Assembly: GCA_027625915.1 (NCBI GenBank)
Contig: JANTQA010000032.1
Coordinates: forward strand, 806,001 to 870,000
Reading direction: 5' to 3'
DNA length: 64,000 bases
DNA from: Anaeramoeba flamelloides
Lineage: Eukaryota; Metamonada; Anaeramoebidae
Shown piece after piece: positions 36,422-48,387 of the stretch (its first letter is position 1; each line of letters starts with the position of its first letter). The translations under genes were made by a program, and so were the position numbers. Under the pieces are notes generated by a model. That model was given only the letters and a program-made list of their open reading frames with translations, made no database searches and was not told where the DNA came from.

Positions 36422-38543
36422 ATGGTAAACAGTTCACTCACTTCTTATTTTTTCAATTCAATGTATTTAATTTTTTTTTTTTTAATCAATTCCCCTCAAC
36501 ATTATCAAAAAGGAAAAAATCATAATAAAAGTGAACCGAGATCATGTTGAAAAAGAATTCAAGATTTTTAAAACAACAAAAGGTAAACTTTTATTAGAAA
36601 GCAGATCAGGGGAAATAGAATTTCTCAAGATCAAAAACATAGATTCGATTGTATGATCTTTCATTTTCTTTTTTCAAAGCATAACAATAAAAAATCAACT
36701 TTTTTATGATCCCTTACCTTGTTTTTTCAATAATGTGTTCTTAATTGAAAAGATTGATAACGGCACTGAAAAACAGATCAAATTACAATTATTCCCAAAA
36801 AGTGAAGCAATAATAAGCTGTACCTCATCGTCAAAGTACAAAACGGTTGAGAAGTGGATCGAAAACTATCTCGATTCAAAAAAAGGCAGCACTCAAAGGA
36901 GAAAAGCAAAGCAAACAGAAAGAAATTTATCAAAAACAAGAGAAACAATCTTCGAACAAAAAAAAGCCAATTCAAAAAAATCTCGAGAAAGGAATTTAAA
37001 TCGTGATCTTCAAAATCCAAGGGCCACTCTTCAAACAAATGAAAAAAAGAGAACCAAAAATCCACAATTAGATTCAAAAAAGAAACAAGATGGAATCAAA
37101 AAATTGAAAAAAACGGAAAGGTTCAATGATCAAAAAAAAAAATTAATCGATCAGAATTTTTCACAAAGATCAAATACAATTACTTTAAAAAGCAAAAAAC
37201 AGAACTTAAAATTAAACACTTGTGATCACCAAAAGAAAAGAAAGGAAAAATCACAATCAAGTAGTACCGAATCGAATGGTCTTGAGAAAGATAAAAGAGC
37301 AAAGCCAAGATCAATAATGAAAATTAAGAATCTCAATTCAGAAGTAAATGGCAAAACAAATTATCGGAAAACAATTCCAAAAAGATACCAACAGCTTGGT
37401 CCTTTTAAAATCACAATTCATCAGGATCAAAAAAAAAATATATTAGGTCTAATTGAATCAAACCTTGATAGTATCAAAATTTTCAAATTAGTCAAAATAA
37501 AATCCAATAAATATGGTAAGAAATTATTACATTTATTTAAATTTGTTCGATCTCAAGCAACCAACGGAAAGAGTAATAAGAATAATAAAAAAATAATATT
37601 TAATGTGAGAGGGTATTTTAATTTCCAAAAAAGAAAAGTCTTCTTAGCCAGTGAAGAATCTGAAAGGTCAATTATTTCCTTTTTTGAATTGGCACATTTT
37701 AGAAAGTTTATCACAATGCTTAAAAAAAAAAACGAAATTGTAAATGTTAATCAACCAAAGAAATTTTTACATCCTGTTGTCGAAGGTGTTTGGATAAATG
37801 ATGTTATTAGAGCTAAATTTGATGTTACAATTTTCGAAAATGAGAAACTTGAAAGAAATAAACAAAGTGGTAACCAAAAAAAAGCGGAGCGGGTCGATCA
37901 CGATGATAAGAAATTACAAAATGAAAGGCGAACAGAAAATATCGGCAAATTGTTAATAACAAGTTTTATGATCAAAATTGTTATTAAGGGGCAAAGCACA
38001 AACGATAAAAGAGATACATCAGTAAAGACATTTACTTCAAATAAAGATTTAAAGGTAACATCGATCAGGGAAAGCCAAACAGATGTACTTTTAAGGTCTT
38101 CAAATTCTAAAAAAATTAGAATTAGATTTTCTTCAGAAAAATTGAGACACAAATGTTTAAATCAAGTAAAAAAAATGAGATACTTTACTCAAGAATTGGA
38201 AATTGAAAAGCAACTAATAGAGTATAAGCAAAAACAAAAACATAATGTTTTTCCATTCTTTATCCAAATGAAACGCAATGGTCATTTTACTAACCGTAAA
38301 CTAGAACTTGGGAATCATGGTTTCCTCATTAGATCTATTGGAAAAAATGATGAAAGGGTTGTTTGTGGCTCATTTGTCTATCAAAATCAAACACTAATAA
38401 ATGTCGCTGTTAATACAATGGAAATTGCAATATATTCTCCTGAAACTGATTGGTTGATCATTCGGTTTGTAAATAATCAAACAGGTAGACAATTTCTTGA
38501 ATTTTTTTCCAAAGTAAAACTTTCGATTCTTTCACAAAAATGA
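36422..38543 (+). CDS. Basic protein with possible repeated PH-like units
   Basis: Inferred exons: 36422-36424 (ATG alone), 36513-36650, 36753-38543, about 643 residues. Splices are GTAAAC/AAAAAG and GTATGA/GAAAAG, both phase 0; the second acceptor was chosen because the nearer TTTCAAAG gives a stop. I recognise no named family. Four segments share a pattern of short beta-like strands ending in a hydrophobic helix: the N-terminus (FKIFKTTKGKLLLES ... KTVEKWIENYL), FKITIHQDQKKNILGLIE ... FFELAHFRKFI, FMIKIVIKGQST ... KIRIRFSSEKLR, and FPFFIQMKRNGHFTNRKLEL ... WLIIRFVNNQTGRQFLEFF. This suggests PH-like folds, a lipid- or protein-binding module. A Lys-rich linker (about residues 80-220) separates the first two. 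The alternative is a lineage-specific protein with unrelated segments. Confidence 0.65.
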
Positions 38544-41500
38544 ATTGGGGATTTATCTAGATATGAGCATGGGTATATGTAGGTAGATGGTAAATAGATG
38601 GATATATAAGAAATGGCTAGATGGGAGGTAGGTGTGATATATTAATTAAGTTTTCAATTAAATATCGAAAAAGAAAATACATTATGAAAGAATGATTGAA
38701 AAGAGAGAATTTATTAATGTTTGTTATTTTATTTTGAATTATTGCTTTTTTTACAAGCCAAACTTTAATTATTTGCTTTAAAAAAAATGGCTTTTTTTAT
38801 ATTGAATTTTATTATCTTGTTAATAAATAAACCATAGGGTATTTTAACTTTTGAAAATTTTAATTTCAATTTTATTATTTATTCTTTTTAAGGGATATAT
38901 TTTTTTGATTTTTCAATTTTTTTATGATCTTTATATTGTTTACTAATAAACCTTTTGATAGTAACTTGTATTATCACGATATTAGAAATAAAATCACAAT
39001 ATTAGCAATAAAATCGCGATAATATTAAAAAAATCGCGATTAGTCCTACTTTATCACGAAGAATCATAAAATTCCGATATTCAAGATTATCACAATAAAA
39101 TAATTATTGCGAAAAAAATGAAAATTATTTTTTTGAAATCACATTAAAAAAAAACATTTTACTTTTAGAAAGATTTGAGACTTTTATACGCTTTTCCCTT
39201 TTAATTATTTTTCGAAAATGTTTGAATGGGTTTACAAGTGTCTCCAAGTGTTTGGAATCTTTGGAAGACACACAAATTGATAAAAGTCATGCAATTGTTA
39301 TAGGGGGTGTTTTCTTTTCATTTTTTTTCTTGGCAAAGGCAAAATCTCATGCGAATTTTAGGATCAAATAAATAATTATCCATTTCAACAATTTACTTGA
39401 ATAAAAAATTGATCAGTTATTTTAAAATGGGGTTATTACCTTCACAAGTCCAATATCCAAAAAGAAGAAAGGGCAATTTTCTTTCTTATTGGTGATTGAT
39501 TGAACAAAAACCTTAGAGCTTGAGTTGTGTTTTCAACGTAATACATGATACACAAAGATGAAGAATAAGAAAAGGAATACAATTGTAAAAACAATCTTAA
39601 TAATTCGTGATAATGTGGCTAGGTTGTCATTGAAAGTTTTTGAAAAGCTTTCTCCAAATCCTTTAAACTTTCATAGAATAAAGAAAATTTTGCACTCAGG
39701 AACAAAATCTTTAAAAAGTAAGTGAAGGTTTTTTTTGTTATCGAAACTTTTTTATTCAACACATTTTAAAACATCACTAGAGACTGGGAAATTATTTATT
39801 TACCATTTTTTATTACAAGTTGATCTAAAAGGATCAATTGGTACTTCAACCAAATTAAAAATAAAAAAAAATGAAAAATCTTGATCTGATCCAAGATTTA
39901 AATCAACTCTTTTTTTTGTTGTTAGTTAAAAGTGTAACTTTTTTTTCAAGGATCTGTTTTTGGATCAAAAAAATTTTTCTTTTTATAAATATTATAGAAT
40001 TAGCCCTAAAAGCCATCAAATTTTAAATTACAATTTAATTTTTATCTAGATTTTTTGATGTATATGAACGATTTTTTAATAATTATTGTGATTATATATA
40101 ATACCGTGATTTTTTGACAATAATCAAGATTGTATATAATATCGTGATTATATTGATTGTCGCGATTTGGTAATATCAATAACTGTTTATGTAACTTTAT
40201 TGTGGCTAACAAAGATATCGTCGAATCCTTGATAATATAATTAGTTTTAAACAAGAAAAACATTTTTGATTTTGAAATTTTTAATTTTTTTTTTTAATTT
40301 TTTTCAAAAAATTCTTGTCTAATGATCAATTTAAGAACTAAATAATTTAAAAACTATTTTATTAATGGTATTTTTATAATATGTCCTTAATATAAAAAAG
40401 TGCTATTTTTTTTGATTAATATTTTTCTAAATCTAGCTTTATATCTAAATTCAATTAACCACTGCAATAAATTTTTTTAGAATCAAAACAATCTCAACTT
40501 TAGGATATTGAAAATATTTCTTGAAATTACTATGCACTTTTTTATTATTTTTTTTTTTAAATGGGATTGAGAAAAATACGAAATCAAATAATAAGTTGAT
40601 ATATTAAATTAGAATATTTTTCCAGAGAGTTTATCTTTTTAGTTAAACTTTTTTTTTAAATTTTAACCATTTAAAAATAAATAAAAACATTTGAAGACCA
40701 AATTAGTGCTTTTTTTGAAAAGAAAATTCCCATAATTTAGATTTTTTTTTAGTATTTGTGTTAAAATAAGATATTGTATTTAAAAACATACATGATTACA
40801 AGTTTGAATTCAATCATTTTGGCAAAAATGTTTTCAAGTAAAAGTTAAATGGAAAAAATATTTATTTTAAGGTTTTCATTTAGTTTTTTTAATTTTTTTA
40901 ATAGGGGATATTTGATAAGTTTTCCATTTTTAGTTTTTTTTTGGGTCGTAGGGGCATATATCATCAAACTTTACAAAAATTTATAAAATTTTTTTACTGA
41001 AAAGTTAGACAATTACTTTTTCAAATATCTTTATTAAACCAAAAGGTTGGAAAATTATTTAAAAATATGACAATTTTATCGAACGTTTATTGGTAAAAAA
41101 TAATAATATACAACCTTTTAATTGATATTATATTACTTTAATTAAAGATTATGAAATTGTCTGTTCGTGATTTGGTATGATATTTTTTAGGTTTGAAAAT
41201 GGACAATTGTTTGTTTTTTTTTCTTTTTGATTATAAAAACTACTTCCTAAAAAATCTAATCCTGGTACGTTTTTAAAAACAATGAAAAGTATATAATTAT
41301 ATTTAATTATTTAAAAATAGTTTTTGTCATTATCTTGTTACTCATTTTTTATTGAAATTGATTTTATCTTTTTTCCACTAAAAAAAGTGTTATTGTTTTT
41401 TTTTTATATTTTTTAAAAATATTTTCATAAACCTTGCAGAAATTGATCATCAGGGTAAGAGTACAATCAATAAAATCATCCAATTTCATTTGAATTCACC

Positions 41501-42659
41501 ATTTCGGAATATAACAAATGAAAGAGGGGATTTCCTAAGAAATATAAGCTTAATTTCAAAAATAGGGGCAGAATTTTCATCTAAAAAAAATTAGTTTAAT
41601 TGTGTTTTTTTTTTTTTGAATAATTCTGCATTTTACTAAATTTTTAAGGGATAATAACCAAGATAGATTAATAAATAAAAATATAGTTTAATTATTTTAT
41701 TTTTTATAAGACAAACAAAAAAAAGAAAAAAATAATAATAAAATAGTTTGCCACTAATTTTGAAATTTGGCTTATAACCAGGGTTCTCACACTTTCTGAG
41801 AAATAATTTCTATTAATTATGACTAAAGAATATTTTTCAATTGAAATATAATTAACTAATTCTGTTTAAAAAATATAAAGATTAAATTTTTTATCTATAT
41901 TTCGAAAAAAAAAATACGATACGAGCCAAAAACCTACATGTTAAGAAAATATATGCTGTTTTTTTTGTTTCTAATACAATTATTTATTTTTTTATATTCT
42001 TTCTAAAAAATAACACATAATGAATTTTTTCCCCATATACCAAGCGGTAAAGAGCATACGAAAGGTAATACAAGTGTTATTTTGAGAAAATGTTAAATTG
42101 GGAATTGAAATTGATGGATATTTTTTTTTAATTTTATTATTTTTAATGTTTTCATTTTGAGTGAATAGTAAACCTAAGAAAAAATATTCTAGTGAATTCA
42201 ATAGCAAATTCGATAAAAACAATTTAACATCTTAAAATTGGAAAATAAAGTATAAATATTTGTACTATAAGACCAAAATTACTTGGAAAGCTATTTGCCA
42301 TTATAAATTATGTTTTTTATAAGTTTGATCACATTTTTCTCATTTTTGCAAAGTTCAAAATTTAACATATTTAAGAATTATTTAAAAAAAATATTTTTTT
42401 TGAAGAATAAAGAAATCTTATTATCTATGAAAGGAAGTGTGTAAATATAAATTTGAATTTCCAACTCACAGGGTTTTAAGATAACTATCTATCAAATATC
42501 TTTATTAATTTCAAAAAAAAATCAATGATTATTTCAACTTGAAAAAATGTAAATTTTTATTTATTTATTGTGAGAAAGGAGTAATCAAAGAAAATTTACT
42601 AAATAAAAAAAAGGAGAAGAAGAAAAATAAGTAAAACATTAAAGTAAAAAAAATATTAT
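38544..42659. other. Long AT-rich intergenic region
   Basis: No gene recognised. Near 38970-39110 there is a cluster of TATCACGAT, AATCGCGAT and AATCACAAT motifs. An inverted-like cluster lies near 40060-40220 (ATCGTGATTATAT, TTGTCGCGATTTGG). Together they may bound a decayed element of about 1.25 kb. Just after the previous gene (38560-38640) a TAGATGG-rich stretch forms a loose minisatellite. Confidence 0.45.
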
Positions 42660-43302
42660 ATCATTTACATGACCAAATTAAAAATTATCCACGTCCTGAA
42701 ACAGGAGGAGTAAAAACCCGATAGAAAGATTATTAATAATAAGATTCCACCAACTGTGATTAATAAATGGGTATTCCACGACTCCGAAGAGTGGGGCACT
42801 ATGTACCTGAATTTGTATATTTTTTTACTATTTTAGGAATTTTTTATTTTCTATTTTTTTATTTTCATTTTTTCTTTATTACTTTAAGTTTTCTAACCAT
42901 AAGAGCTTTGATGAAAAATTCTCGACAAGAAAAATAAATTTCGTAATTTTGATTAACCAGATTAAGGAGCTTTTTGAGTATTTTTTCTAAGGATAACATT
43001 TTTATATAAGTTTTTTTCTAAAATTTTTGCTATTTTTTTTTTCCATTTGATTCTGATAAATTTATATCTTTCACAATACCAAATAAAGTGATTTATATTT
43101 TCATAATATTGAGTACAATAATCACATTTTTTGCATTTTTCTTTTTTTTAAATGTGTTATATTCTGATTTCTTTTTTAAGACATATGAGTATCTATTTAT
43201 CCCGTTTGTAAAAGTGTGAAGTTTTAGAAAAGTAGTACTGGATTTAAATTTGAGGTAGTTTTTTATTTTAAAGTTAAAGTTTTCATTTTTAATAATTTTA
43301 TA

Positions 43303-43498
43303 TAGTCAGTTTCACTTTTAAGGCACAAACTTTCAACGAAATTTAAGGCACAAAAAAATCTCAAATTAAGGCACAAAATTTTGAATTTTTTTTTTACAAT
43401 TTATTTCCACTAGAATTTGAATTTTGTGCCTTAATTTGAGATTTTTATTGTGCCTTAAATTTCGTTGAAAGTTTGTACCTTAAAAGTGAAACTGGCTG
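43303..43498. mobile_element. Palindromic MITE, copy B
   Basis: 196-bp palindrome of the same family as 19030-19227, with TA on both sides (43301-43302, 43499-43500). The first base is T rather than C and the right end reads CTGGCTG, so the termini are slightly diverged. Confidence 0.9.
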
Positions 43499-43575
43499 TA
43501 ATAATCTTTAATTTTCCAACTTTGATTGTTTTTTAAAATATTAAAGTATTGTTTTTTATCTTAATTTTTAGTTTA

Positions 43576-43769
43576 CAGTCAGTTCCACTTTTAAGGCACA
43601 AACTTACTACGAAATTTAAGGAATAAAAAATCTCAAATTAAAGCACAAAATTTTGAAATTCTTTTTTTACAATTTATTTTACTAGAATCTGAATTTTGTG
43701 CCTTAATTTGAGAATTTTTTGTGCCTTAAATTTCGTTGAAAGTTTGTGTCTTAAAAGTGCAACTGGCTG
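43576..43769. mobile_element. Palindromic MITE, copy C
   Basis: 194-bp palindrome, TA at 43574-43575 and 43770-43771. Only 76 bp of LINE sequence separates it from copy B. Confidence 0.9.
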
Positions 43770-44976
43770 TATTAATTTTTTTTGTTTTCCAAATATTTAT
43801 TTCTTTGTTTGGATTATAGTCAAATTTAATAAGTTTTGCTATTTCTTTATATTTTATTTTGTTAAGTTTTTGGATAAATTTCCATTTTATCAAGTTTACA
43901 ATCGTTTTAATGGGTAGCAAGTTGATTTCATTTCGATACGCTAAGACTGGAGTAGATCTTTGAATTTTAAATATTTTTGTAATATGGAGATTAATTAGTA
44001 TATCAATTTCTTCGTATTCTTTTTTTGTGAAACTAAATAATTCTAGTCCATATAACAGTTGACTCAAACAAATAGCTTTATATAGGATAATTTTGAGGTA
44101 ATTAGATAATTCGTTTGATTTGAATATATATTGATATTTCCAAAGAGTACAATTACATTTCATTTTATTGTTAAATATATGTGTTTTTTATCAAATTTTA
44201 TTCCTAAATATTTGATTTTTTTAAGTTTGTTGGTGACAACAGTTTTGTCCGTATTGACCTTTAACCCAAACTGTTCAATTATTTTATATATTTTTTTAAG
44301 TTTTTTTTTGTGATTTTTTGATTTTATTATAATTATCATGTCATCGGCAAACATTTGTATATATTTAACTACTTTTTTAATTTTTAAAATTAAAAAATGA
44401 CTAACAAAAGCAAATAAAATTGGCGATAGTGGGTCTCCTTGATAAATGCCTCTTCCTTCACCTTTATAGTATTTTAATAAAAAAATTTTTAAAATTTTGT
44501 TTTTTATAATTGTTTTAATTGATTCTCTTATTAGACTGTGATGAATTGAATCAAAACATTTTGCTATATCTATTGTTACAATCTTTATTTTATTTTTTTT
44601 CAAATCTTTTAATTTTAATTTTTTTAAAAAATTAAGAACTGGTATTCTAGTTCTAAATCCAAATTGTTTCTTTGAGATAAATTTCCAGTAATATTTAATT
44701 TTTTTATATAAAATTTTAAGGAATATTCTAGAAATAGCTTGATTTATTGAAATTGGTCGATAGTTCATTGGATCTCCTATATTTCCCTGTTTATATATAA
44801 ATAGCATTTTTCTTGATTTGATATAGTCTAATTCATCATCTGAGAGAATAAGTAACCAATCATTGAAAATATTTTTTAATGTCAATAAAAAATTAAAATA
44901 TATTTTATCAATAATTTCTTTATTAGTATTTTTATAATTCGATAGTTTGTCAAAATCCGAAACACTTTTATTTTTA

Positions 44977-45174
44977 CAGTCAGTTTCACTTTTAAGGCAC
45001 AAACTTTCAACGAAATTTAAGGCATAAAAAAAAAATCTCAAATTAAAGCACAAAATACATATTCTAGTAAAACAAATTGTAAAAAAAAATATTTCAAATT
45101 TTGTACCTTAATTTGATATTTTTTTGTACCTTAAATTTCGTTGAAAGTTTGTGTCTTAAAAGTGAAACTGACTG
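44977..45174. mobile_element. Palindromic MITE, copy D
   Basis: 198-bp palindrome, TA at 44975-44976 and 45175-45176. It lies between the endonuclease and reverse transcriptase segments. The LINE frame resumes at once on the far side (KSVSDFDKLSNYKN). Confidence 0.92.
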
Positions 45175-46359
45175 TAATATAATTTATTGTGTTATATATT
45201 TCATCAACACTAATAATTTCTTTATTTTCAAACATTTTTTTTTTCAAAAAAAAACATTGTATTTATTAGAATTTATTTTTGTATTTTTGATAAATTTAAT
45301 AATATTAGGATTCACTTTTGGACATATTGAATTGATATGATTAAAAAAAATTAATTTCCATATTTTTATCATTATAAATTATTTTTTTTGAGTTACCTCG
45401 AATTTTTTTAATTTTTTTCCAAAAATTAAAGTTTGTGTTACATTCTATATGTATTGATTTTAGTAAAAGTTTCCAGTTTTTTGATTTAGTTCTATTTAAA
45501 TTTTTTATTAAATAAGGGTTTTTGAATATTGATTTAATTAAATTTGTTGTATCGATATTGTCGTTATTTGATTTAATTAAATATCTTTTGTAGCTTTTGA
45601 ATTTTTCTTTAAAAGTTGTCATTTTCTCTTTATTCAAGAAGTAAAAATTTTTATCTATTCTAAAATAATTTGTAAATTCTTTCTGAAATTTGATGTTATT
45701 TTTAGCTCTATATGTAGGAATTAATTCGTTTTTAGTATTTATTGAGAATAAATTAATTATCATTTTATGATCTGATATATGTGTCTGAATAACTTTCGAT
45801 TTTTCATAATATTGTTGTTTATTTGATACAAAGTAATCAATATTTCTTTTTCCACTGTTATGACAATTTTGAATAATTCTGAAGTTTAGTTTTTTTAAAT
45901 TAATTTTTCTTTTAATTTCGTGTGGTTTTAAGTTGAAGTCGCCACATAATATTATTTTAAATTTTTTATATTTATCTAAATATTTATTGAGACTTTTTAA
46001 AATTGTTTTTTTTTCTCTACCATGTCTCAAATAAATATTTATGAAGATAGTATTAAATATTTTTATAACCATAATATTTTGGTTTTTGGTCAGGATCTCT
46101 TCAAAGAAATTTCTAAAATAGTATCTGAAATAGATAATCAGTCCACCCTTTTTTTGATTTTCCCCATATTCTTTTTTGAAGTAGCAAAAGTAATGGTGGA
46201 GATAAGGAGGTTTTGAGAGATTGCTTTCTTGTGTATAGTATATATCAATTGATTTTTTCAGTAAGAGTGATTCTAGCTGGTTTATTTTATTAATTTTTAA
46301 AGTCTTGTTATTTTCTTTTTTTAGTTTAAATATACCATTAATATTAAGAGAAGAAATTT

Positions 46360-47714
46360 TTACAAAAAATTTCTCCATTTTTTTAATATTTTTATTTCTG
46401 CCTTTTTGTATACAGTCAGTTTCACTTTTAATCCAATTAAATGGAATTTGATACTATTTGGTATAATTTGAATTTTCTTTTTACATAATTTAAAGATTTT
46501 TTTCATAATATTACGTGAATCCCATATTTCAATAATATTATTTCCAATTAATAAAAGTCTTTTTATGGGGAGTCTGTCGATAAGCTCAATGATTGTAAAA
46601 AAGCTAATATTGAATGAATAAAATCTTATTTTATTGAGGTTGTTTGCATATATTAGACTATTATAATTTTTAATATTTTTTTTAAAATATTTCTCTGAGA
46701 ACCCATATTGTGTTGTAGGTTTTAAATAATAATTAATTTTAAATTTATTTTTTATTAAATAATTATTTAATTGGGGTGTCAATTCGATAATGAGGTATTT
46801 GGATTGGCGGGCATAATTGCTAAAGTTAATTAAGTGGCTATAGTTTATTGATTTTTTAATCCAGTTTTTAAAATTTTCATAATTGATTTCAGTTGTTTTA
46901 AAAAGATGAATTTCTTTTTTAAAGATTTTAATAATTAGTTTTTTAATCATTTGTAGCCTTTTTTTCTCTGTTGTGTTCTTGGTCATAACTTGTTGTCTTG
47001 AGTTCAGTCTTATTATCAAGGATGCCTTAAAAGGAGTTTTTTCATTTAGAAATCTAGTGTATAAGTCATTTTTAGTTTCATTTTTGATTTTTGGAAGTTT
47101 AATTGGCAATTTACTAGGAAAAGTGTCTTTTCGAATATTTTTTGAATTTTCTAGAGGTTTTTGTTGGATCTTTTTTACATTTGAAAACATTTTTTTGCAT
47201 GCACATTTATTGTCTAAAAAAAGTTTTTTTTTTTGAAAATGATCAGTTTTATGATCCAGTTTTACTAGTGTTTCTCTATTAGAAATGAGGTCAGTTTTTG
47301 TTTGATCTTCACCATAAATTTTTTTTTGGTTTTTTTTTTTGAAAATTTTTCCACATTTTTTTTTTGTTTTTCTTTTTGTTTTTTTTAACTTTTTGTTTTT
47401 CTTTTTGTTTTTTTGAGTTGTACTAAGTATTTTTTAGACAGTTGTATCTCGATTTTAAATTGGTTAATATATAAGTTTTTGCATCTTTGAATTAGTTTTT
47501 TTGGGTAGTCTACTTTGATAAATCCATACTGCATAATTTTTTTTTTTTGTATTTTTGTATTTTCATTATCTTTGTTTTTGCTGTGTAGCTTTTTGTATTG
47601 ACCACTTTGTGAAATTAAAAAGCCTTGTAGAGGGGAGTAGTCTGAGAATATTTTGTAAATGGTTGAAACTGTGAACGTGGAGGGTATATTTTTCAAAAAA
47701 ATATTCCCAACCAT
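46360..47714 (-). pseudogene. LINE ORF1, RRM-type RNA-binding protein
   Basis: Starts MVGNIFLKNIPSTFTVSTIY. An RRM is visible: RNP2-like IFLKNIP, then RNP1-like MQYGFIKVDYP about 55 residues later, at the very N-terminus. A Lys-rich linker with a frame break (about 47385-47330) leads to the second part (47190-46360), a mostly helical, basic region rich in Ile, Asn and Lys (for example KRLLLIGNNIIEIWDSRNI). LINE ORF1 proteins coat the element RNA and deliver it to the nucleus. The frame break means this copy gives no complete protein without slippage. Confidence 0.7.
46411..46431. repeat. Isolated MITE terminus in LINE ORF1
   Basis: TACAGTCAGTTTCACTTTTA matches the MITE end with its TA, but the palindrome does not follow. 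It is read in frame within ORF1 (LKVKLTVYKK). It could be a deletion remnant of an insertion or chance. Confidence 0.5.
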
Positions 47715-47840
47715 GATTATCTACTATTAGATTCGGATTAACTGTCAACTAATTATTGTTGGTAATTAGTAGAGTGCAAAGACCCTTCTGTAATCTAGAC
47801 TAAAAGTAGAGGGGTTATAGATTCTCTTCAAGTAAAAACA

Positions 47841-48387
47841 AAAATTTGGATTTATGGAAAACGAAAAAATAATAAAAAATGTAAATTTTTATCCCAAGAG
47901 TAGTTCGAATCAATTTTTTCTTTTTTATTGATAAAAAGAAAATAGGAGAAGAGCAAATCAAAAAATTATAAAATTCACAAAATACTTTTTTAAAACCTAG
48001 GAAAATTCAACTATTAACCTATCAAAATATTTTTACTTTGAATATTTTTTAATAAATTTTTAATAACACAATCTTAATTATTCCATTGGGTTAAGAATAA
48101 CCTAAAGATTTATATTATCAAATAAGTTTTACAATTATTACTCATTTTTATAAAAATTTTAAACAAATAAAATAAATTCAAATCAATAATTCTAATAAAA
48201 AAATTAGAATAGATATTATCAAATAACCTGATTCTAATACAATGGTTCTTTGTTTATACTCTTAATATTCAAAAAAGAATATTTCCTAAAATTATAAATT
48301 TCAAGAAAATTGATAAATATTTATGCATAAAAGAAATAATACATTTCTTTTAGATCTTCAAGGGTTCAATATTTAATTTATTTTTAT
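47841..48387. other. AT-rich gap, nothing seen
   Basis: No reading frame or repeat that I can support between the LINE 5' end and the next candidate gene. Confidence 0.5.

Larger units (their letters stand above)
42962..46378 (-). pseudogene. LINE ORF2: AP endonuclease, reverse transcriptase, CCHC
   Basis: The endonuclease (46378 to about 45720) has its catalytic series: SSLNINGI, YYTQESNL, GGLIIYF, INIYLRHG, ILCGDFNLKP, GKRNIDYFVS and ISDHKMI. The reverse transcriptase (about 44830-44170) has NYRPISI, QFGFRTR, VTIDIAKCFDSIHHS (motif A Asp), GIYQGDPLSPILFAF (B), MFADDMIII (C, the catalytic Asp pair), GLKVNTDKT (D) and IKYLGIKF (E). The tail ends with C-x2-C-x8-H-x4-C in CDYCTQYYENINHFIWYC before the stop at 42962. 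Three 194-198 bp palindromes interrupt it at 44977, 43576 and 43303. At least one more frameshift lies in an A run near 43130. Catalytic residues are intact but the frame is not. Confidence 0.85.
42660..47840 (-). mobile_element. Non-LTR retrotransposon (LINE) with nested MITEs
   Basis: Minus-strand LINE of about 5.2 kb, 4.6 kb without its three palindromic insertions. From 5' to 3': leader (about 47840-47715), RRM-bearing ORF1 (47714-46360), ORF2 with AP endonuclease, reverse transcriptase and a C-terminal CCHC knuckle (46378-42962), then a 3' UTR with hairpins at 42776-42796 (CCACGACTCCGAAGAGTGGGG region) and 42694-42706 (TCCTGAAACAGGA). ORF1 and ORF2 overlap by about 19 nt. APE plus CCHC plus RRM-type ORF1 fits the L1/Tx1 side of the LINE tree. 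Several frameshifts in A runs indicate an inactive copy. Outer ends are approximate. Confidence 0.85.

Noticed and set aside
42660-47840. Possibility that the reverse transcriptase belongs to an LTR or virus-like element
   Set aside because: AP endonuclease, FADD-type RT with LINE spacing, terminal CCHC and RRM ORF1, with no LTR, protease or capsid signals; it is a LINE.
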